64,000 nucleotides of DNA from Nitrosospira sp. Nsp2 (lineage in GTDB: Bacteria > Pseudomonadota > Gammaproteobacteria > Burkholderiales > Nitrosomonadaceae). The stretch spans positions 186,001-250,000 of the forward strand of contig NZ_QAOU01000003.1 in NCBI RefSeq assembly GCF_003050965.1, in the 5' to 3' direction. The position numbers were made by a program, and so were the translations under genes. This document shows positions 16,353 through 26,277 of the stretch, one piece after another. How positions within the stretch are numbered: position 1 is the first letter of the stretch; the number at the start of each line of letters is the position of its first letter. The notes below the pieces were generated by a model. It made no database searches. It saw nothing but the letters and a program-made list of their open reading frames with translations, and was not told the origin of the DNA.

Positions 16353-16904
16353 GGGAAAGTATCTAGAAATCTAGTTAAGTTGGTTGAGATGCGAATAAAC
16401 TTGGCAACTGAGGGTATAAAGAACGGCGTCGGGCAGAAATTTCTATGCATCAGTTTTGAACCTCAGATATCTCGATAAGTCAAACTGATGAAGGACGGCG
16501 ATCTATAACGGCAAGTCGGGCATAGGCAACTTAAGAGTTGAAAATAATCTTTTACTTGGAGTAAGCACGAATTGTGCCAGAATATTAATCGTTCAAAAGC
16601 AGGAACTTAGCCTTAAAATTATCATTCAAGAGTGTCGCCAAACTCGACCGTATTTCAAGAGTTTTGGGGTAACGTCTTGTTATTAAGGGTTTTTTGATTG
16701 TCGCCGAAAAGCGACAATCGTTGGATATTAATTTGTAAAGACATGATAGTGAGGGAAAGCTTTCTCCTTTTACCGCAGGCGCCTTGCTTACCCCCCTTCT
16801 CATGGCTCTCTGGGGTGGGTTCTGCGACAACGCGGCAGTACCTCCCATGTTGAGAGTCATAGACGGAGTCTAGATTCGGAACTGAAATGAGGACGAATTA
16901 GAGG
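16353..16904. other. 552-bp gap, hairpin only
   Basis: No supportable gene; a 91-codon minus-strand frame at 16585-16860 lacks a ribosome site and any family motif. A perfect 9-bp hairpin GATTGTCGC/GCGACAATC (loop CGAAAA) lies at 16696-16719. T residues precede it on the + strand but none follow on either strand, so it is not a standard terminator and could be an operator or RNA element. Marks the right edge of the gene-poor accessory stretch. Confidence 0.4.
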
Positions 16905-17717
16905 CTATCTATGCGCCCGTACCCAATCCCGCCATTGGGAAAAAAGGTTGGGATCCAGGGCCGCGATGGCAGGACGTTGCCAGAGTGGTTCCGCCCAGAA
17001 ATCATCGCGATCGAAGCCGGACATATGACCCCCCGCCTCTTCAAGGATGAGGCTGCCGGCAGCGTAGTCCCACAGCTTTTGTCCCCCGTGCAGATACAGG
17101 TCGAAGCGGCCCGCGGCGGTGTAACACCATTCAAGGGCGCAAGATCCGTAGTTGCGTTGGGAAGAGAAAGGCCGCGCTGCGGAGCAAATCGCCTGTGCAA
17201 GTTCCGGGCTGAGTCGCTTTAGATCAATGTTCGCTACCGCGCCCCGTAACGCCGGCACATGTGCCTTGATGGGCAGCCTCTCACCATTGAGGTGGGCACC
17301 ACAGCCTTTCTCAGCATAAAACATTTCATCCGAAACCGGGTTATACACTACGCCGAGAACACTTCTCCCATGACGCATCAGGGCAACCGATACGGCAAAA
17401 TAGGGCAGGCCGTTAACAAAGTTTGTCGTGCCATCGATGGGGTCCACGCACCAAAGTCCGCGGTCGCCCACTTCCCAACGGTCCTTTTGCTCCTGTTCCG
17501 TCATCTCCTCCGCCACAACGGGGACTCGATAAATCTCGCATAGTTCACGCGACAATGCTTCCTGAGTGGCGATATCCGCTTCAGTAAAGAGGCTGCCGTC
17601 AGCCTTTCGCTGGCGCGCGACTCTCAGGTAGCGCGGCAGGATCTCCTGCTGTGCCACGGACTTGATGGCAGCAACGACAGCTTCCAGCACTATTCCATCC
17701 GCCACTTGATCGAGCAA
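16905..17717 (-). CDS. Inositol monophosphatase family protein
   Basis: A 270-residue Mg2+-dependent, Li+-sensitive-type sugar phosphatase. The metal site is complete: VAEE (E70), WCVDPIDGTTNF (D92, D95) and, near residue 218, WDYAAGSLILEEAGG. The family includes SuhB, histidinol-phosphatase HisN and CysQ; the sequence does not decide which substrate applies. The last 28 bp of the thioredoxin-like gene overlap its start (17690-17717), so the two are translationally coupled and co-transcribed. Confidence 0.85.
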   Translation of the reverse strand: MLDQVADGIVLEAVVAAIKSVAQQEILPRYLRVARQRKADGSLFTEADIATQEALSRELCEIYRVPVVAEEMTEQEQKDRWEVGDRGLWCVDPIDGTTNFVNGLPYFAVSVALMRHGRSVLGVVYNPVSDEMFYAEKGCGAHLNGERLPIKAHVPALRGAVANIDLKRLSPELAQAICSAARPFSSQRNYGSCALEWCYTAAGRFDLYLHGGQKLWDYAAGSLILEEAGGHMSGFDRDDFWAEPLWQRPAIAALDPNLFSQWRDWVRAHR

Positions 17718-18247
17718 CCGATACTTGGTATCTGTTCCCTCGGACCCTGACCGGTCTTGGCTACTTGCAGCATGCCCTCATACAGGTCGCGCCTTACATC
17801 AACAGGGGCCGCCTCCTTGCGCGACGCGTCTAATCGCCCGCGGTATTGCAATTCAAGTTTGCTATTGAAGCCAAAGAAATCCGGCGTGCAAACCGCTCCG
17901 TACGCCTTCGCTATTTCCTGGGTTTCATCCCAAACGTAAGGGAATGTAAAGTCAAATTCGCTCGCCACTTTAGCCATGTTATCGAAGGAGTCCTCCGGAT
18001 AGTCGGCCGGATCGTTCGACATGATTGCAATCGCGCCGATACCTGCGTCGCGCAGTTCGTTCACGTCGCGCGCGATTCGATCACGGATCGCCTTTACATA
18101 AGGGCAGTGGTTACATATAAACATGACCAACAATCCTTTCTCGCCCTGGGCGGATGCGAGGTTATAGCGCCGTCCGTCTACCCCGGGCAGATCAAAATCT
18201 ACTGCCTTCCAACCAAAATCACAAACTGGTGTTTCCAGACTTGCCAT
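17690..18247 (-). CDS. Thioredoxin-like / AhpC-TSA family redoxin
   Basis: A 185-residue cytosolic redoxin. It has FDLPGVDGRRYNLA at the N-terminus, VMFICNHCPYVKAI carrying a CNHC active-site pair, then SNDPADYPEDSFDNM, FPYVWDETQEIAKAYGAVCTPDFFGF (cis-Pro loop) and YRGRLDAS. This is the widespread group annotated as thioredoxin family or alkyl hydroperoxide reductase/thiol-specific antioxidant proteins. Start ATG 18247 has AGGAG 6-7 nt upstream; the frame is open to a TTG at 18271, which is rejected for lack of a ribosome site. It overlaps the following phosphatase gene. Confidence 0.85.
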   Translation of the reverse strand: MASLETPVCDFGWKAVDFDLPGVDGRRYNLASAQGEKGLLVMFICNHCPYVKAIRDRIARDVNELRDAGIGAIAIMSNDPADYPEDSFDNMAKVASEFDFTFPYVWDETQEIAKAYGAVCTPDFFGFNSKLELQYRGRLDASRKEAAPVDVRRDLYEGMLQVAKTGQGPREQIPSIGCSIKWRME

Positions 18248-18398
18248 GTTTTTCTCCTGATCGAATGACAAACAATTTAGGTGCGCCGCCGGATATAATT
18301 GATAAGCTCTCTAGTTCTCAACGTGGCTGACATTGTTGAAACAGCAATATTATCACGGGAGTGGAGCAATCATTTCTCCCCGCGTACTCCGATAATTT

Positions 18399-19166
18399 AT
18401 GACGCTCCCTCGCTTCTACTGCCCTGTCGAGATCTCCCCTGGTCAGACCATCGATCTGCCGGAGAGCATTGGGCATCACGCCGCACGCGTGCTGCGGCTC
18501 GAACATGGAGCCGGACTGATATTATTCAATGGTCGTGGGGGAGAGTTCCGGTCAGTTATTACTCGTATCGGCAGGAACAGCGCCACAGTTGTAGTCGAAA
18601 AGCATCTGGCTATTGAGCGTGAGTCGCAGCTTTCGATTACGCTCGCTCAGGCCATTTGTGGGAGCGAAAAGATGGACTGGATTGTGCAGAAAGCGGTGGA
18701 GCTGGGCGTAAACCGTATTCAGCCTTTGGCAACAAAACGAAGCATCGTCAGGCTTTCGGTCGAGCGGGGCGAAAAGCGACTGGACCACCTTCGGAAGGTT
18801 GTTATCTCCGCCTGTGAACAGTGCGGGAGAAACCGTATTCCCGAGGTTTCGCAACCCGCGCGGCTGCAAAACTGGCTTGGCCAGCAAATCATTTCCCGTA
18901 CGAATCTGGCTGGTGACCCACCTGTGGATTCATATTTCGTGCTTTCCCCTGCAGCAAAGGAAGGCTTGCGTTATTATTCCCTTACGTCTCGAGTGACCGC
19001 TATCACGCTGCTAGTGGGGCCGGAGGGTGGCTTTGCCCCGGAAGAAGAGGCAGCTGCCGTCCTCGCCGGGTTTCTTCCGTTGAGGCTCGGTCCGCGCATT
19101 CTCCGCGCCGAAAGTGCGGCACTAGCGGCAGTTGCTGCAATGCAAGCGCTATGGGGGGATTACTGA
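18399..19166 (+). CDS. rsmE: 16S rRNA (uracil-1498 N3) methyltransferase RsmE
   Basis: RsmE methylates U1498 of 16S rRNA in the 30S subunit. The 255-residue product begins with the PUA-like RNA-binding region (FYCPVEI, LPESIGHHAARVLRL) and ends with the SPOUT knot: LLVGPEGGFAPEEE and LRLGPRILRAESAALAAVAAM. It has MDWIVQKAVELGVNRIQPL at mid-length, as expected. Transcribed divergently from the redoxin gene and followed 78 bp later by argA. Confidence 0.95.
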   Translation: MTLPRFYCPVEISPGQTIDLPESIGHHAARVLRLEHGAGLILFNGRGGEFRSVITRIGRNSATVVVEKHLAIERESQLSITLAQAICGSEKMDWIVQKAVELGVNRIQPLATKRSIVRLSVERGEKRLDHLRKVVISACEQCGRNRIPEVSQPARLQNWLGQQIISRTNLAGDPPVDSYFVLSPAAKEGLRYYSLTSRVTAITLLVGPEGGFAPEEEAAAVLAGFLPLRLGPRILRAESAALAAVAAMQALWGDY

Positions 19167-19244
19167 TTCTGCGCGCTGTAACTTGAACGATAAGCGGTGC
19201 GAGATTTAGAGGGGTAGTTCAACTGGTCTGTCTAAGGTATAACT

Positions 19245-20585
19245 GTGAGATTCGATAATGACTTCGTTACGTGGTTCCGCTCAGTAGCGCCTTACGTCAA
19301 TTCGTTCCGCAACAAAACATTTGTAGTTGCCTTCGGCGGCGAAGTGGTCGCCGACGGAAAATTTGTCGAGCTCGTTCACGACCTCAATTCGCTGGCGAGC
19401 CTGGGGGTGCGACTAGTGCTGGTACATGGTGCGCGTCCGCAAATTGAATTCCGACTAGGCGAACGCAGTCTCCAGACCATTTATATCAGAGGAATGCGAG
19501 TCACCGACGCGGATACGCTGCAATGCGTAAAAGAATCAATAGGACGCGTTCGGGTTGAAATTGAGGCCTTGCTGTCAATGGGATTGCCCAATTCACCCAT
19601 GGCGAATGCTGCTATTCGTGTGGCCAGCGGAAACTTTGTCACCGCCCGCCCGGTCGGGATTATCGAGGGTATCGACCTGATGCATACCGGGGAGGTCCGC
19701 AAAGTAGATACCGCGGCGATCCGGGCGCGGCTGGAGCAAGGCGAAGTCGCGCTGCTTTCGCCGCTAGGCTATTCACCGACCGGCGAGATTTTTAATTTGA
19801 CTCTGGAAAATGTGGCCGCCGAAACCGCCATCGCGCTCAAAGCGGAAAAACTCATCTTTTTGATGGATCCCGAGGGAATTGAAAAAAGATATTCCGAGTG
19901 CTCCGAGGCGGTACTGTTGCGCGAGTTGACTGTGGCCGAAGGCAAAGCGCTGCTTCGCGAATCAGCGAGCCAGGGTGCCAGGCTCTCCGAGGACGTTCAA
20001 CTGTACCTGCCCTTTGCTTTGCAAGCTTGTGAGCGCGGCGTATCGCGTGTTCACCTCATCAGTCGCCACGTGGACGGCGCAATGCTGCTGGAGTTATTCA
20101 CTCACAGCGGTATTGGAACCATGATATCGGAGGGTCCCCTCCAGAATTTAAGAGACGCAAGGATAGAGGATGTCGGCGCGATACTGCAATTGATAGAACC
20201 GCTCGAAGCCGATGGAACCTTGGTGCGCCGTAATCGTGAATTGCTGGAAATGGAAATTGCACGCTTTGTGGTAGTCGAGCACGATTGCATAATAATCGGT
20301 TGCGCGGCCCTCTATCCCTTTCCTGACGACAATGCGACCGAACTTGCGTGCCTTACGGTTCATTCCGATTATCGCAGCGCGGGGTGCGGCGACGCGTTGC
20401 TCAAAAACATCGAGGGTAAAGCAAGATCGTTAGGGAGCAAGAAACTGTTCGTGTTGACAACTCGAACCGCCCATTGGTTTGTTGAACGCGGATTTGTTGA
20501 AACCGGGGTAGGCGAATTACCGAGAGCAAAGCAGGGACTATATAATTATCAGCGGCGTTCGAAGGTGTTCGTTAAGCAGCTTTAG
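19245..20585 (+). CDS. argA: N-acetylglutamate synthase ArgA
   Basis: Catalyses acetyl-CoA + glutamate to N-acetylglutamate, the first step of arginine synthesis. The 446-residue protein joins an amino-acid-kinase-like domain (1-~290; [38 protein letters not shown]), which binds arginine for feedback inhibition, to a GNAT domain (~300-446; [49 protein letters not shown]). That is the classical ArgA layout. GTG start; [21 protein letters not shown] is the usual family N-terminus. A nested hairpin follows the gene. Confidence 0.95.
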   Translation: MRFDNDFVTWFRSVAPYVNSFRNKTFVVAFGGEVVADGKFVELVHDLNSLASLGVRLVLVHGARPQIEFRLGERSLQTIYIRGMRVTDADTLQCVKESIGRVRVEIEALLSMGLPNSPMANAAIRVASGNFVTARPVGIIEGIDLMHTGEVRKVDTAAIRARLEQGEVALLSPLGYSPTGEIFNLTLENVAAETAIALKAEKLIFLMDPEGIEKRYSECSEAVLLRELTVAEGKALLRESASQGARLSEDVQLYLPFALQACERGVSRVHLISRHVDGAMLLELFTHSGIGTMISEGPLQNLRDARIEDVGAILQLIEPLEADGTLVRRNRELLEMEIARFVVVEHDCIIIGCAALYPFPDDNATELACLTVHSDYRSAGCGDALLKNIEGKARSLGSKKLFVLTTRTAHWFVERGFVETGVGELPRAKQGLYNYQRRSKVFVKQL

Positions 20586-20611
20586 CTGTTGTGGAAATAC
20601 CGGAACACGGA

Positions 20612-20653
20612 GGCGGGGCTACGGTGAGCTCACGCTCACCCCTTGGTCCCGCC
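20612..20653. terminator. Nested hairpin after argA (possible terminator)
   Basis: Outer arms GGCGGG (20612-20617) and CCCGCC (20648-20653) enclose a perfect inner stem GGTGAGC/GCTCACC with loop TCAC (20623-20640). There is no T run, so intrinsic termination is doubtful; it may be an RNA-processing or attenuating structure between argA and yggX. Confidence 0.4.
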
Positions 20654-20715
20654 CCAGCTTAAGAGGCTCCACCCTTAGATTGAATTTCATTCGCTATCCA
20701 TTTGGAGAAAATCTA

Positions 20716-20988
20716 ATGGCGAGATTGGTAAAATGCATCAAATTGGGGAGGGAAATGGAAGGACTGGATTTTCAACCTTATCCGGGCGAATTGGGGAAAC
20801 GTATTTTCGACAACGTCTCCAAGGAAGCGTGGGCTGGCTGGATTCAGCATCAGACGATGCTAGTTAACGAAAACCGCCTGAACCTCTCAGATATCAAGGC
20901 TCGAAAATACTTGGCCGAACAGCTAGAGGCTTATTTCTTCGGGAGTGGAGCAGAGCAGCCGCTGGGCTATGTGCCACCCGCGACGTGA
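20716..20988 (+). CDS. yggX: Iron-sulfur protection / oxidative damage protein YggX
   Basis: YggX-family proteins (90 residues here, the normal size) protect Fe-S clusters against oxidative damage and may traffic Fe(II). The start [20 protein letters not shown] is the family signature, including the conserved cysteine C7, followed by [19 protein letters not shown] and [12 protein letters not shown]. The frame is open upstream to 20680, but ATG 20716 has GGAG 8 nt before it. It precedes ppk1 by 61 bp. Confidence 0.94.
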   Translation: MARLVKCIKLGREMEGLDFQPYPGELGKRIFDNVSKEAWAGWIQHQTMLVNENRLNLSDIKARKYLAEQLEAYFFGSGAEQPLGYVPPAT

Positions 20989-21049
20989 AGTATTACAAAG
21001 AAAAAGAAAAGCACGGCGTTTCGCCCCTTTCGTCAACGTTGTCTAAGCG

Positions 21050-23140
21050 GTGATTATTATCCCGATGACAAATGCCTCAGCTGGCACCGAGTTTCTTAAT
21101 CGGGAGCTAGGTCAGATAGCCTTCAACCGGCGAGTTCTTGCACAGGCGGAGAATAAAGCCACTCCGTCGCTGGAACGCCTGAAGTTTCTCTGCATCGTCA
21201 GCAGTAATTTCGATGAGTTTTTCGAGATACGCGTTGCGGGCCTGAAAGAGCAGATGAAGCTGGATACGCCCGGTTTTGGACCTGACGGCATGGTGCCGCA
21301 TCAGGTGTTTAAGTTGGTATCCGAGCAGACGCATGAACTGGTCGCGCGCCAGTATCAATTATTGAACCAGGAAATTCTGCCTGGGCTCGCAAGCGAGGGC
21401 ATCCATTTTCTCCGCCGTTCCGCCTGGAATGACGTTCAACGCGAGTGGATCAAGGCCTATTTCTTTCGGGAACTGATGCCGGTACTTACTCCTATAGGTC
21501 TTGATATTTCACATCCCTTTCCGCGAGTGCTTAACAAAAGCTTGAATTTCGCGGTTGAACTGGAAGGCAAGGACGCTTTCGGGCGCAGTTCCGGAACAGC
21601 TATCGTTCAGGCGCCGCGGGTGTTACCACGCGTAATTCAGCTTCCCGGCGAAATCAGCACCTCCGAATATAACTTCGTGTTCCTATCGTCGATCTTGCAC
21701 GCCCACGTAGGGGAGCTATTTTCCGGTATGAGTGTGCTGGGCTGCTACCAATTCCGCGCGACGCGCAACAGCGATTTGTTTGTGGATGAGGAAGAGGTAA
21801 AAAACTTGCGGATCGCTCTCCAGGGCGAGTTGCCTCAACGACATCTAGGCAACGCGGTACGGCTGGAAGTGGCGGACAATTGTCCTCAGCACATGTCAGA
21901 TTTTTTACTGGAACAACTTGATCTTTCTCGAGACGACTTCTACCAGGTAGAAGGACCGGTAAACCTGGTGCGGCTGATGCAGGTGCCTGACCGTATCGCA
22001 CGACCGGCCTTGAAGTTTCGGCCCTTCATTCCTGGCCTGCCGGTAACGCTGCAAAAGAAAAAAGCAGCGGATATTTTCCAGATGATACGAAGGAACGATA
22101 TTCTGTTGCATCATCCTTTTCAATCATTTCAGCCGGTTATTCATTTTCTCCAGCAGGCTGCAACCGACCCCGACGTAGTTGCCATCAAGCAGACAGTATA
22201 CCGAACGGGAACTGATTCCCTGGTAATGGCGGCGCTTATCGCTGCGGCGAGTAGTGGCAAAGAGGTGACCGTCGTGGTGGAGCTTCTGGCTCGTTTCGAT
22301 GAGGAGGCCAATATCAATTGGGCGGGCCGCCTGGAGGAGGTCGGAGCGCACGTAGTATATGGTGTGGTCGCGCTTAAGACTCATGCCAAGATGTCAATGG
22401 TGGTGCGGCGTGAAGAGGGCAAGCTGCGGCGTTACGTCCATTTGGGAACGGGTAATTATCATGCGAGTACCGCCCGGCTCTACACGGATTTCGGACTCTT
22501 TACCTGCCATGAGGAAATCTGCGCCGACGTGAACGAAGTATTCATGCAACTGACGGGCCTCGGGAAGGCGGGAAAGTTAAAACATCTATGGCAATCGCCG
22601 TTCAGCTTCCACAGCCAGATACTCGCAGCAATCAATCGTGAAGTTCAGTGCGCCAACTCGGGGAAACCCGCACGCGTTATTGCAAAAATGAATGCGCTGC
22701 TTGAGCCGCAGATCATCAAGGCGCTTTACGCCGCCTCAGGAGCGGGGGTTAAGATCGACCTTATCGTTCGTGGAGTGTGCGCACTACGTCCGGGCGTCAA
22801 AGGATTGTCGGAAAATATCCGAGTGCGTTCGATAATAGGGCGCTTTCTCGAACATAGCAGGATTTTTTACTTTCGAGGTGATGGAGCACACGCCATATAC
22901 CTTTCCAGCGCGGACTGGATGGATCGGAACTTCTTTCGCCGAATAGAGATATGTTTTCCGGTTCTGGAGCCGAAATTGAAAAAGCGAGTCCTTACAGAGG
23001 GCCTTAACGTATATCTCAAGGACAACACGCAGGCATGGGAAATGGACGGCGAAGGTAACTACCATCTCAAAACCGGCCGCAAAGGGCAGAAACTGTGCGC
23101 TCAGGAGGCATTGCTTACGGAACTGGCGGCCGCGAAATAA
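21050..23140 (+). CDS. ppk1: Polyphosphate kinase 1
   Basis: PPK1 reversibly polymerises the gamma-phosphate of ATP into polyphosphate. The 696-residue protein shows the N domain (FLNRELGQIAFNRRVLAQA, SSNFDEFFEIRVAGLKEQ), the head domain, and two PLD-like catalytic domains with ALKTHAKMSMVVRREEG, RYVHLGTGNYH and IRSIIGRFLEHSRIFYF, the last containing a catalytic-type histidine. Start is GTG 21050 or, equally possible, ATG 21065. It is followed by a gene for a CYTH-CHAD protein, a family that binds or degrades polyphosphate; ppx and phoU are at 61-63.4 kb. Confidence 0.95.
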   Translation: MIIIPMTNASAGTEFLNRELGQIAFNRRVLAQAENKATPSLERLKFLCIVSSNFDEFFEIRVAGLKEQMKLDTPGFGPDGMVPHQVFKLVSEQTHELVARQYQLLNQEILPGLASEGIHFLRRSAWNDVQREWIKAYFFRELMPVLTPIGLDISHPFPRVLNKSLNFAVELEGKDAFGRSSGTAIVQAPRVLPRVIQLPGEISTSEYNFVFLSSILHAHVGELFSGMSVLGCYQFRATRNSDLFVDEEEVKNLRIALQGELPQRHLGNAVRLEVADNCPQHMSDFLLEQLDLSRDDFYQVEGPVNLVRLMQVPDRIARPALKFRPFIPGLPVTLQKKKAADIFQMIRRNDILLHHPFQSFQPVIHFLQQAATDPDVVAIKQTVYRTGTDSLVMAALIAAASSGKEVTVVVELLARFDEEANINWAGRLEEVGAHVVYGVVALKTHAKMSMVVRREEGKLRRYVHLGTGNYHASTARLYTDFGLFTCHEEICADVNEVFMQLTGLGKAGKLKHLWQSPFSFHSQILAAINREVQCANSGKPARVIAKMNALLEPQIIKALYAASGAGVKIDLIVRGVCALRPGVKGLSENIRVRSIIGRFLEHSRIFYFRGDGAHAIYLSSADWMDRNFFRRIEICFPVLEPKLKKRVLTEGLNVYLKDNTQAWEMDGEGNYHLKTGRKGQKLCAQEALLTELAAAK

Positions 23141-23332
23141 GGCTGAGGCAGCAGGACGACCCAGGACACGCAGCGTCACGCTTGATCAGCTTGGCGACTT
23201 TTATCTTCCTGTAGGAGCACTCCGTTTGCACACCGAGGCGAAGTGCACGATAAACGTGCCAGCCTTCGAATTCGGCGAGCGGTATTGAATGGCGGGCCGA
23301 ATGCCTTCGAGATTTCTAGTAATACAGGAGCC

Positions 23333-24880
23333 ATGTACACCGAAATCGAGCTTAAATTGCGGGTGCCTGCGGCCGATGTCAGTCGCTTGCAGCGTAGGCG
23401 GTTAATAAAGTCCCTGAGTATCTCTCCCGCTGTTAACCAAAAACTCTACAGCGTTTACTACGATACCGATAGCCATGACCTCAGGCTTAATGATATTGCA
23501 CTGCGCCTGCGCCGTGACGGTAAACGCTGGGTGCAGACCATCAAAGGGAAGGGTGATGCCACGGCCGGATTGCACCAGCGATATGAATGGGAGGTCCCCG
23601 TACTGCACGCGCGACCCGATCTCACCAAAATTTCCGATCCTGCAGTCCTCAGCTTGTTTGATAACGCCAGGCTGCGCGAGAGCTTGCATCCTATATTTAC
23701 TACCGAGTTCAACCGTAGCAAACGCATTTTGCGGCTTGCCAGCGGCGAGGTAGAGTTCTGTCTCGATCGCGGGACAATTACGGCTGGCGATGCAAGCATA
23801 TCCTTCTCAGAAATTGAACTGGAACTAAAATCGGGCAGTTCCGCTTCATTGTTCCAGCTCGCCGTGGACTTGCTCGCTGTTGTTCCCTTCAGGCTCGAGA
23901 ATAGGAGCAAGGCGGAGCGGGGGTATGCGCTTGCCGCCGGTTCCGAATGGCCGCCCCAAAAGGCATCACCTGTGAATCTGCGTCCCGGAATGAGCTTAGG
24001 CAGTGCGTTTGGCGCCATCACGGCGAACTGTCTCAATCATTTACTTAGTAATGAGTCCGGTATGCTCGAAGGTCGGGATGTTGAATACTTGCACCAGATG
24101 CGTGTTGCCGTTCGGAGGCAGCGTTCAGCCTTGAGTATTTTTTCTCCGCTATTCGCAACCGACTCTAATTCTATAGCGCGGGAGTTGAGGTGGCTTGCAC
24201 GGCAAATCGGCTCCGCCCGGGATTGGGACGTTTTCGTAACTGAAACATTACCTCTTATTTTGCGCGCGTTTCCACGACATTCTGGCATGTTGGCGCTACG
24301 GGACCAATGCGAGCAACGACGTTTGCATTATGCCAGCCTCGGGCGCGGCGCAGTGGAGTCAAAACGGTACATAAAAATGATGTTGAAGCTGGGCGAGCGG
24401 ATAAGCGCAGAGTCGGGATCATCCTTGGCGGGCTCTCATTCGCGGGACGAGTTGGAAAGTGATAGTCGTGAAAAAAGCTTAGAAGAATTTGCGGGGGAAA
24501 TGCTGACCCGCCGTCATGACAAATTGAAGAAACACGGTAGAAAACTGAAGGGTTCCGGCGTTAGAGAATTGCATCGGCTGCGGATCGCGATCAAGAAGCA
24601 GCGGTACGCAATAGAGTTTTTCGTCGGACTATATCCCGACGAAGCGCCCCGGTGTTATAGTCAGTCGCTGACCAAGCTCCAGGATATTCTTGGAAAAATG
24701 AACGATGTCGCCACCATGGAACGCTTGCTCGGGGAACTGCCGGGTTGCGAAGATGACCTTGCTGTGCAGCAAGCGATCGGTGTCACACTCGGCTGGGGCG
24801 CGTGCCTAGCGCTGAAAAAAAAGCGGGAGCTGGGTCGTGCATGGGAATCTTTTTACAAGACTGATCCATTCTGGCAATAA
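23333..24880 (+). CDS. CYTH and CHAD domain protein (inorganic triphosphatase-like)
   Basis: A 515-residue two-domain protein. The N-terminal CYTH domain (1-~200) starts with the ExExK signature (E4-I-E6-L-K8) and continues with YYDTDSHDLRLNDIALRLRRDG and VQTIKGKG, the tunnel residues that bind triphosphate and metal. The C-terminal CHAD domain (~240-500) has paired histidine-basic helices (VEYLHQMRVAVRRQRSAL; ELHRLRIAIKKQRYAIEFF). CHAD domains bind polyphosphate, and E. coli YgiF of this layout hydrolyses tripolyphosphate. ATG 23333 has ACAGGAG upstream. Next to ppk1, so a role in polyphosphate metabolism is likely. Confidence 0.9.
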   Translation: MYTEIELKLRVPAADVSRLQRRRLIKSLSISPAVNQKLYSVYYDTDSHDLRLNDIALRLRRDGKRWVQTIKGKGDATAGLHQRYEWEVPVLHARPDLTKISDPAVLSLFDNARLRESLHPIFTTEFNRSKRILRLASGEVEFCLDRGTITAGDASISFSEIELELKSGSSASLFQLAVDLLAVVPFRLENRSKAERGYALAAGSEWPPQKASPVNLRPGMSLGSAFGAITANCLNHLLSNESGMLEGRDVEYLHQMRVAVRRQRSALSIFSPLFATDSNSIARELRWLARQIGSARDWDVFVTETLPLILRAFPRHSGMLALRDQCEQRRLHYASLGRGAVESKRYIKMMLKLGERISAESGSSLAGSHSRDELESDSREKSLEEFAGEMLTRRHDKLKKHGRKLKGSGVRELHRLRIAIKKQRYAIEFFVGLYPDEAPRCYSQSLTKLQDILGKMNDVATMERLLGELPGCEDDLAVQQAIGVTLGWGACLALKKKRELGRAWESFYKTDPFWQ

Positions 24881-25059
24881 CTGGCTGAATACGGAAATGT
24901 GCTTAGCCACGATGTTTGGTTGAGCAACTCTCCGCACCACGGACCGGCACGTGCGGTCCCCTGGCCCAATCGAGCGAGAAGGCTTTATAGAATGAGACGG
25001 AGTTGACGACCGGATTTTCTCAAAAAAATCAATCAACCTTGACTTTAATCCCCTTAGTT

Positions 25060-25110
25060 GCTGGTCCACAACAGGCATAGCCTGTCTGGACCAGCTCGGT
25101 TTTTCTTCTT
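25060..25110 (+). terminator. Rho-independent terminator after the CYTH-CHAD gene
   Basis: Perfect outer stem GCTGGTCCA/TGGACCAGC encloses an inner stem ACAGGC/GCCTGT, followed by a T-rich run (TTTTTCTTCTT). Orientation fits termination of the + strand ppk1/CYTH-CHAD transcript just before the convergent fba gene. Confidence 0.88.
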
Positions 25111-25112
25111 AA

Positions 25113-26177
25113 CTATTTAATAACGGCTTTCAGCTCACCCTTGGTATATTTGGTCGCCATGTTCTCAAGCGAGATCGCTTTGATCTTGCCGGCCTGCCCT
25201 GCGCATCCAAATGCTTCAAAGCGGGCCTTGCAAATATCTTTTGCCGCTGCAGTTGCATCCTTGAAATATTTGCGCGGATCGAATTCGCTTTTGTTTTTGG
25301 CAAGATGGCGGCGGATTGCGCCAGTCATCGCAAGGCGGATATCCGTATCGATATTTATTTTACGGACGCCGTGCTTAATGCCTTCCTGAATTTCCTCTAC
25401 TGGAACCCCGTATGTCTCTTTCATATCCCCGCCATACTCGCGGATGATATCGAGCCAATCTTGTGGTACTGAACTGGACCCATGCATAACGAGGTGAGTG
25501 TTGGGAATGCGCTGGTGAATTTCCTTGACGCGCTGGATTGCGAGAATATCGCCAGTGGGCTTGCGCGTGAATTTATACGCTCCATGCGAGGTTCCGATGG
25601 CAATGGCCAATGCATCCACCCCCGTTTGCTTGACGAAGTCGGCGGCCTGCTCCGGATCGGTCAGCAGTTGGTCATGAGACAGCTTGCCCTCGGCTCCGTG
25701 ACCGTCTTCAGCTTCTCCCATTCCGGACTCAAGCGAGCCCAGGCAGCCCAGCTCGCCTTCGACGGAAACCCCGACAGCATGGGCCATGTCTACTACCTTG
25801 GCTGTAACTTCGACGTTATATTCGTAAGAAGATGGCGTCTTGGCATCCGACATCAGTGAGCCGTCCATCATTACACTTGAAAATCCGCTCCGAATGGCGT
25901 TGATGCATACCGCCGGGGACGCGCCGTGGTCCTGATGCATGACGATGGGAATATGCGGATAAGCCTCCACCGCCGCGGCAATAAGGTGGCGTAAGAAAGC
26001 CTCACCGGCATACTTTCGCGCGCCAGCGGAACCTTGCATGATCACCGGGCTGTCACATTCATCGGCTGCTTGCATGATAGCCTGGATCTGCTCAAGGTTA
26101 TTGACGTTGAAAGCGGGCAGACCATAGGCGTTTTCCGCTGCATGATCCAAAAGTTGACGCAGTGATACGAGTGCCAT
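25113..26177 (-). CDS. fba: Class II fructose-1,6-bisphosphate aldolase
   Basis: Zn2+-dependent aldolase interconverting fructose-1,6-bisphosphate with DHAP and glyceraldehyde-3-phosphate; in autotrophs it also serves sedoheptulose-bisphosphate formation in the Calvin cycle. The 354-residue length and sequence match the CbbA/Fba class IIB group: [11 protein letters not shown] (metal ligand), [49 protein letters not shown] and [11 protein letters not shown]. Last gene of the minus-strand array tkt-gap-pgk-pyk-fba. Confidence 0.95.
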   Translation of the reverse strand: MALVSLRQLLDHAAENAYGLPAFNVNNLEQIQAIMQAADECDSPVIMQGSAGARKYAGEAFLRHLIAAAVEAYPHIPIVMHQDHGASPAVCINAIRSGFSSVMMDGSLMSDAKTPSSYEYNVEVTAKVVDMAHAVGVSVEGELGCLGSLESGMGEAEDGHGAEGKLSHDQLLTDPEQAADFVKQTGVDALAIAIGTSHGAYKFTRKPTGDILAIQRVKEIHQRIPNTHLVMHGSSSVPQDWLDIIREYGGDMKETYGVPVEEIQEGIKHGVRKINIDTDIRLAMTGAIRRHLAKNKSEFDPRKYFKDATAAAKDICKARFEAFGCAGQAGKIKAISLENMATKYTKGELKAVIK

Positions 26178-26277
26178 TAGAGCCTCCTTCAGGTTAGAAT
26201 CAGTGTATGGTAAATCGTAAACGGTGAACTGTCCGTAATTAAGGCAGGAATCGATACGCCGCCTTCTGCTTATTCCC

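Noticed and set aside
16585-16860. 91-codon minus-strand frame
   Set aside because: No ribosome site or family motif; contains a hairpin and looks like chance opening.
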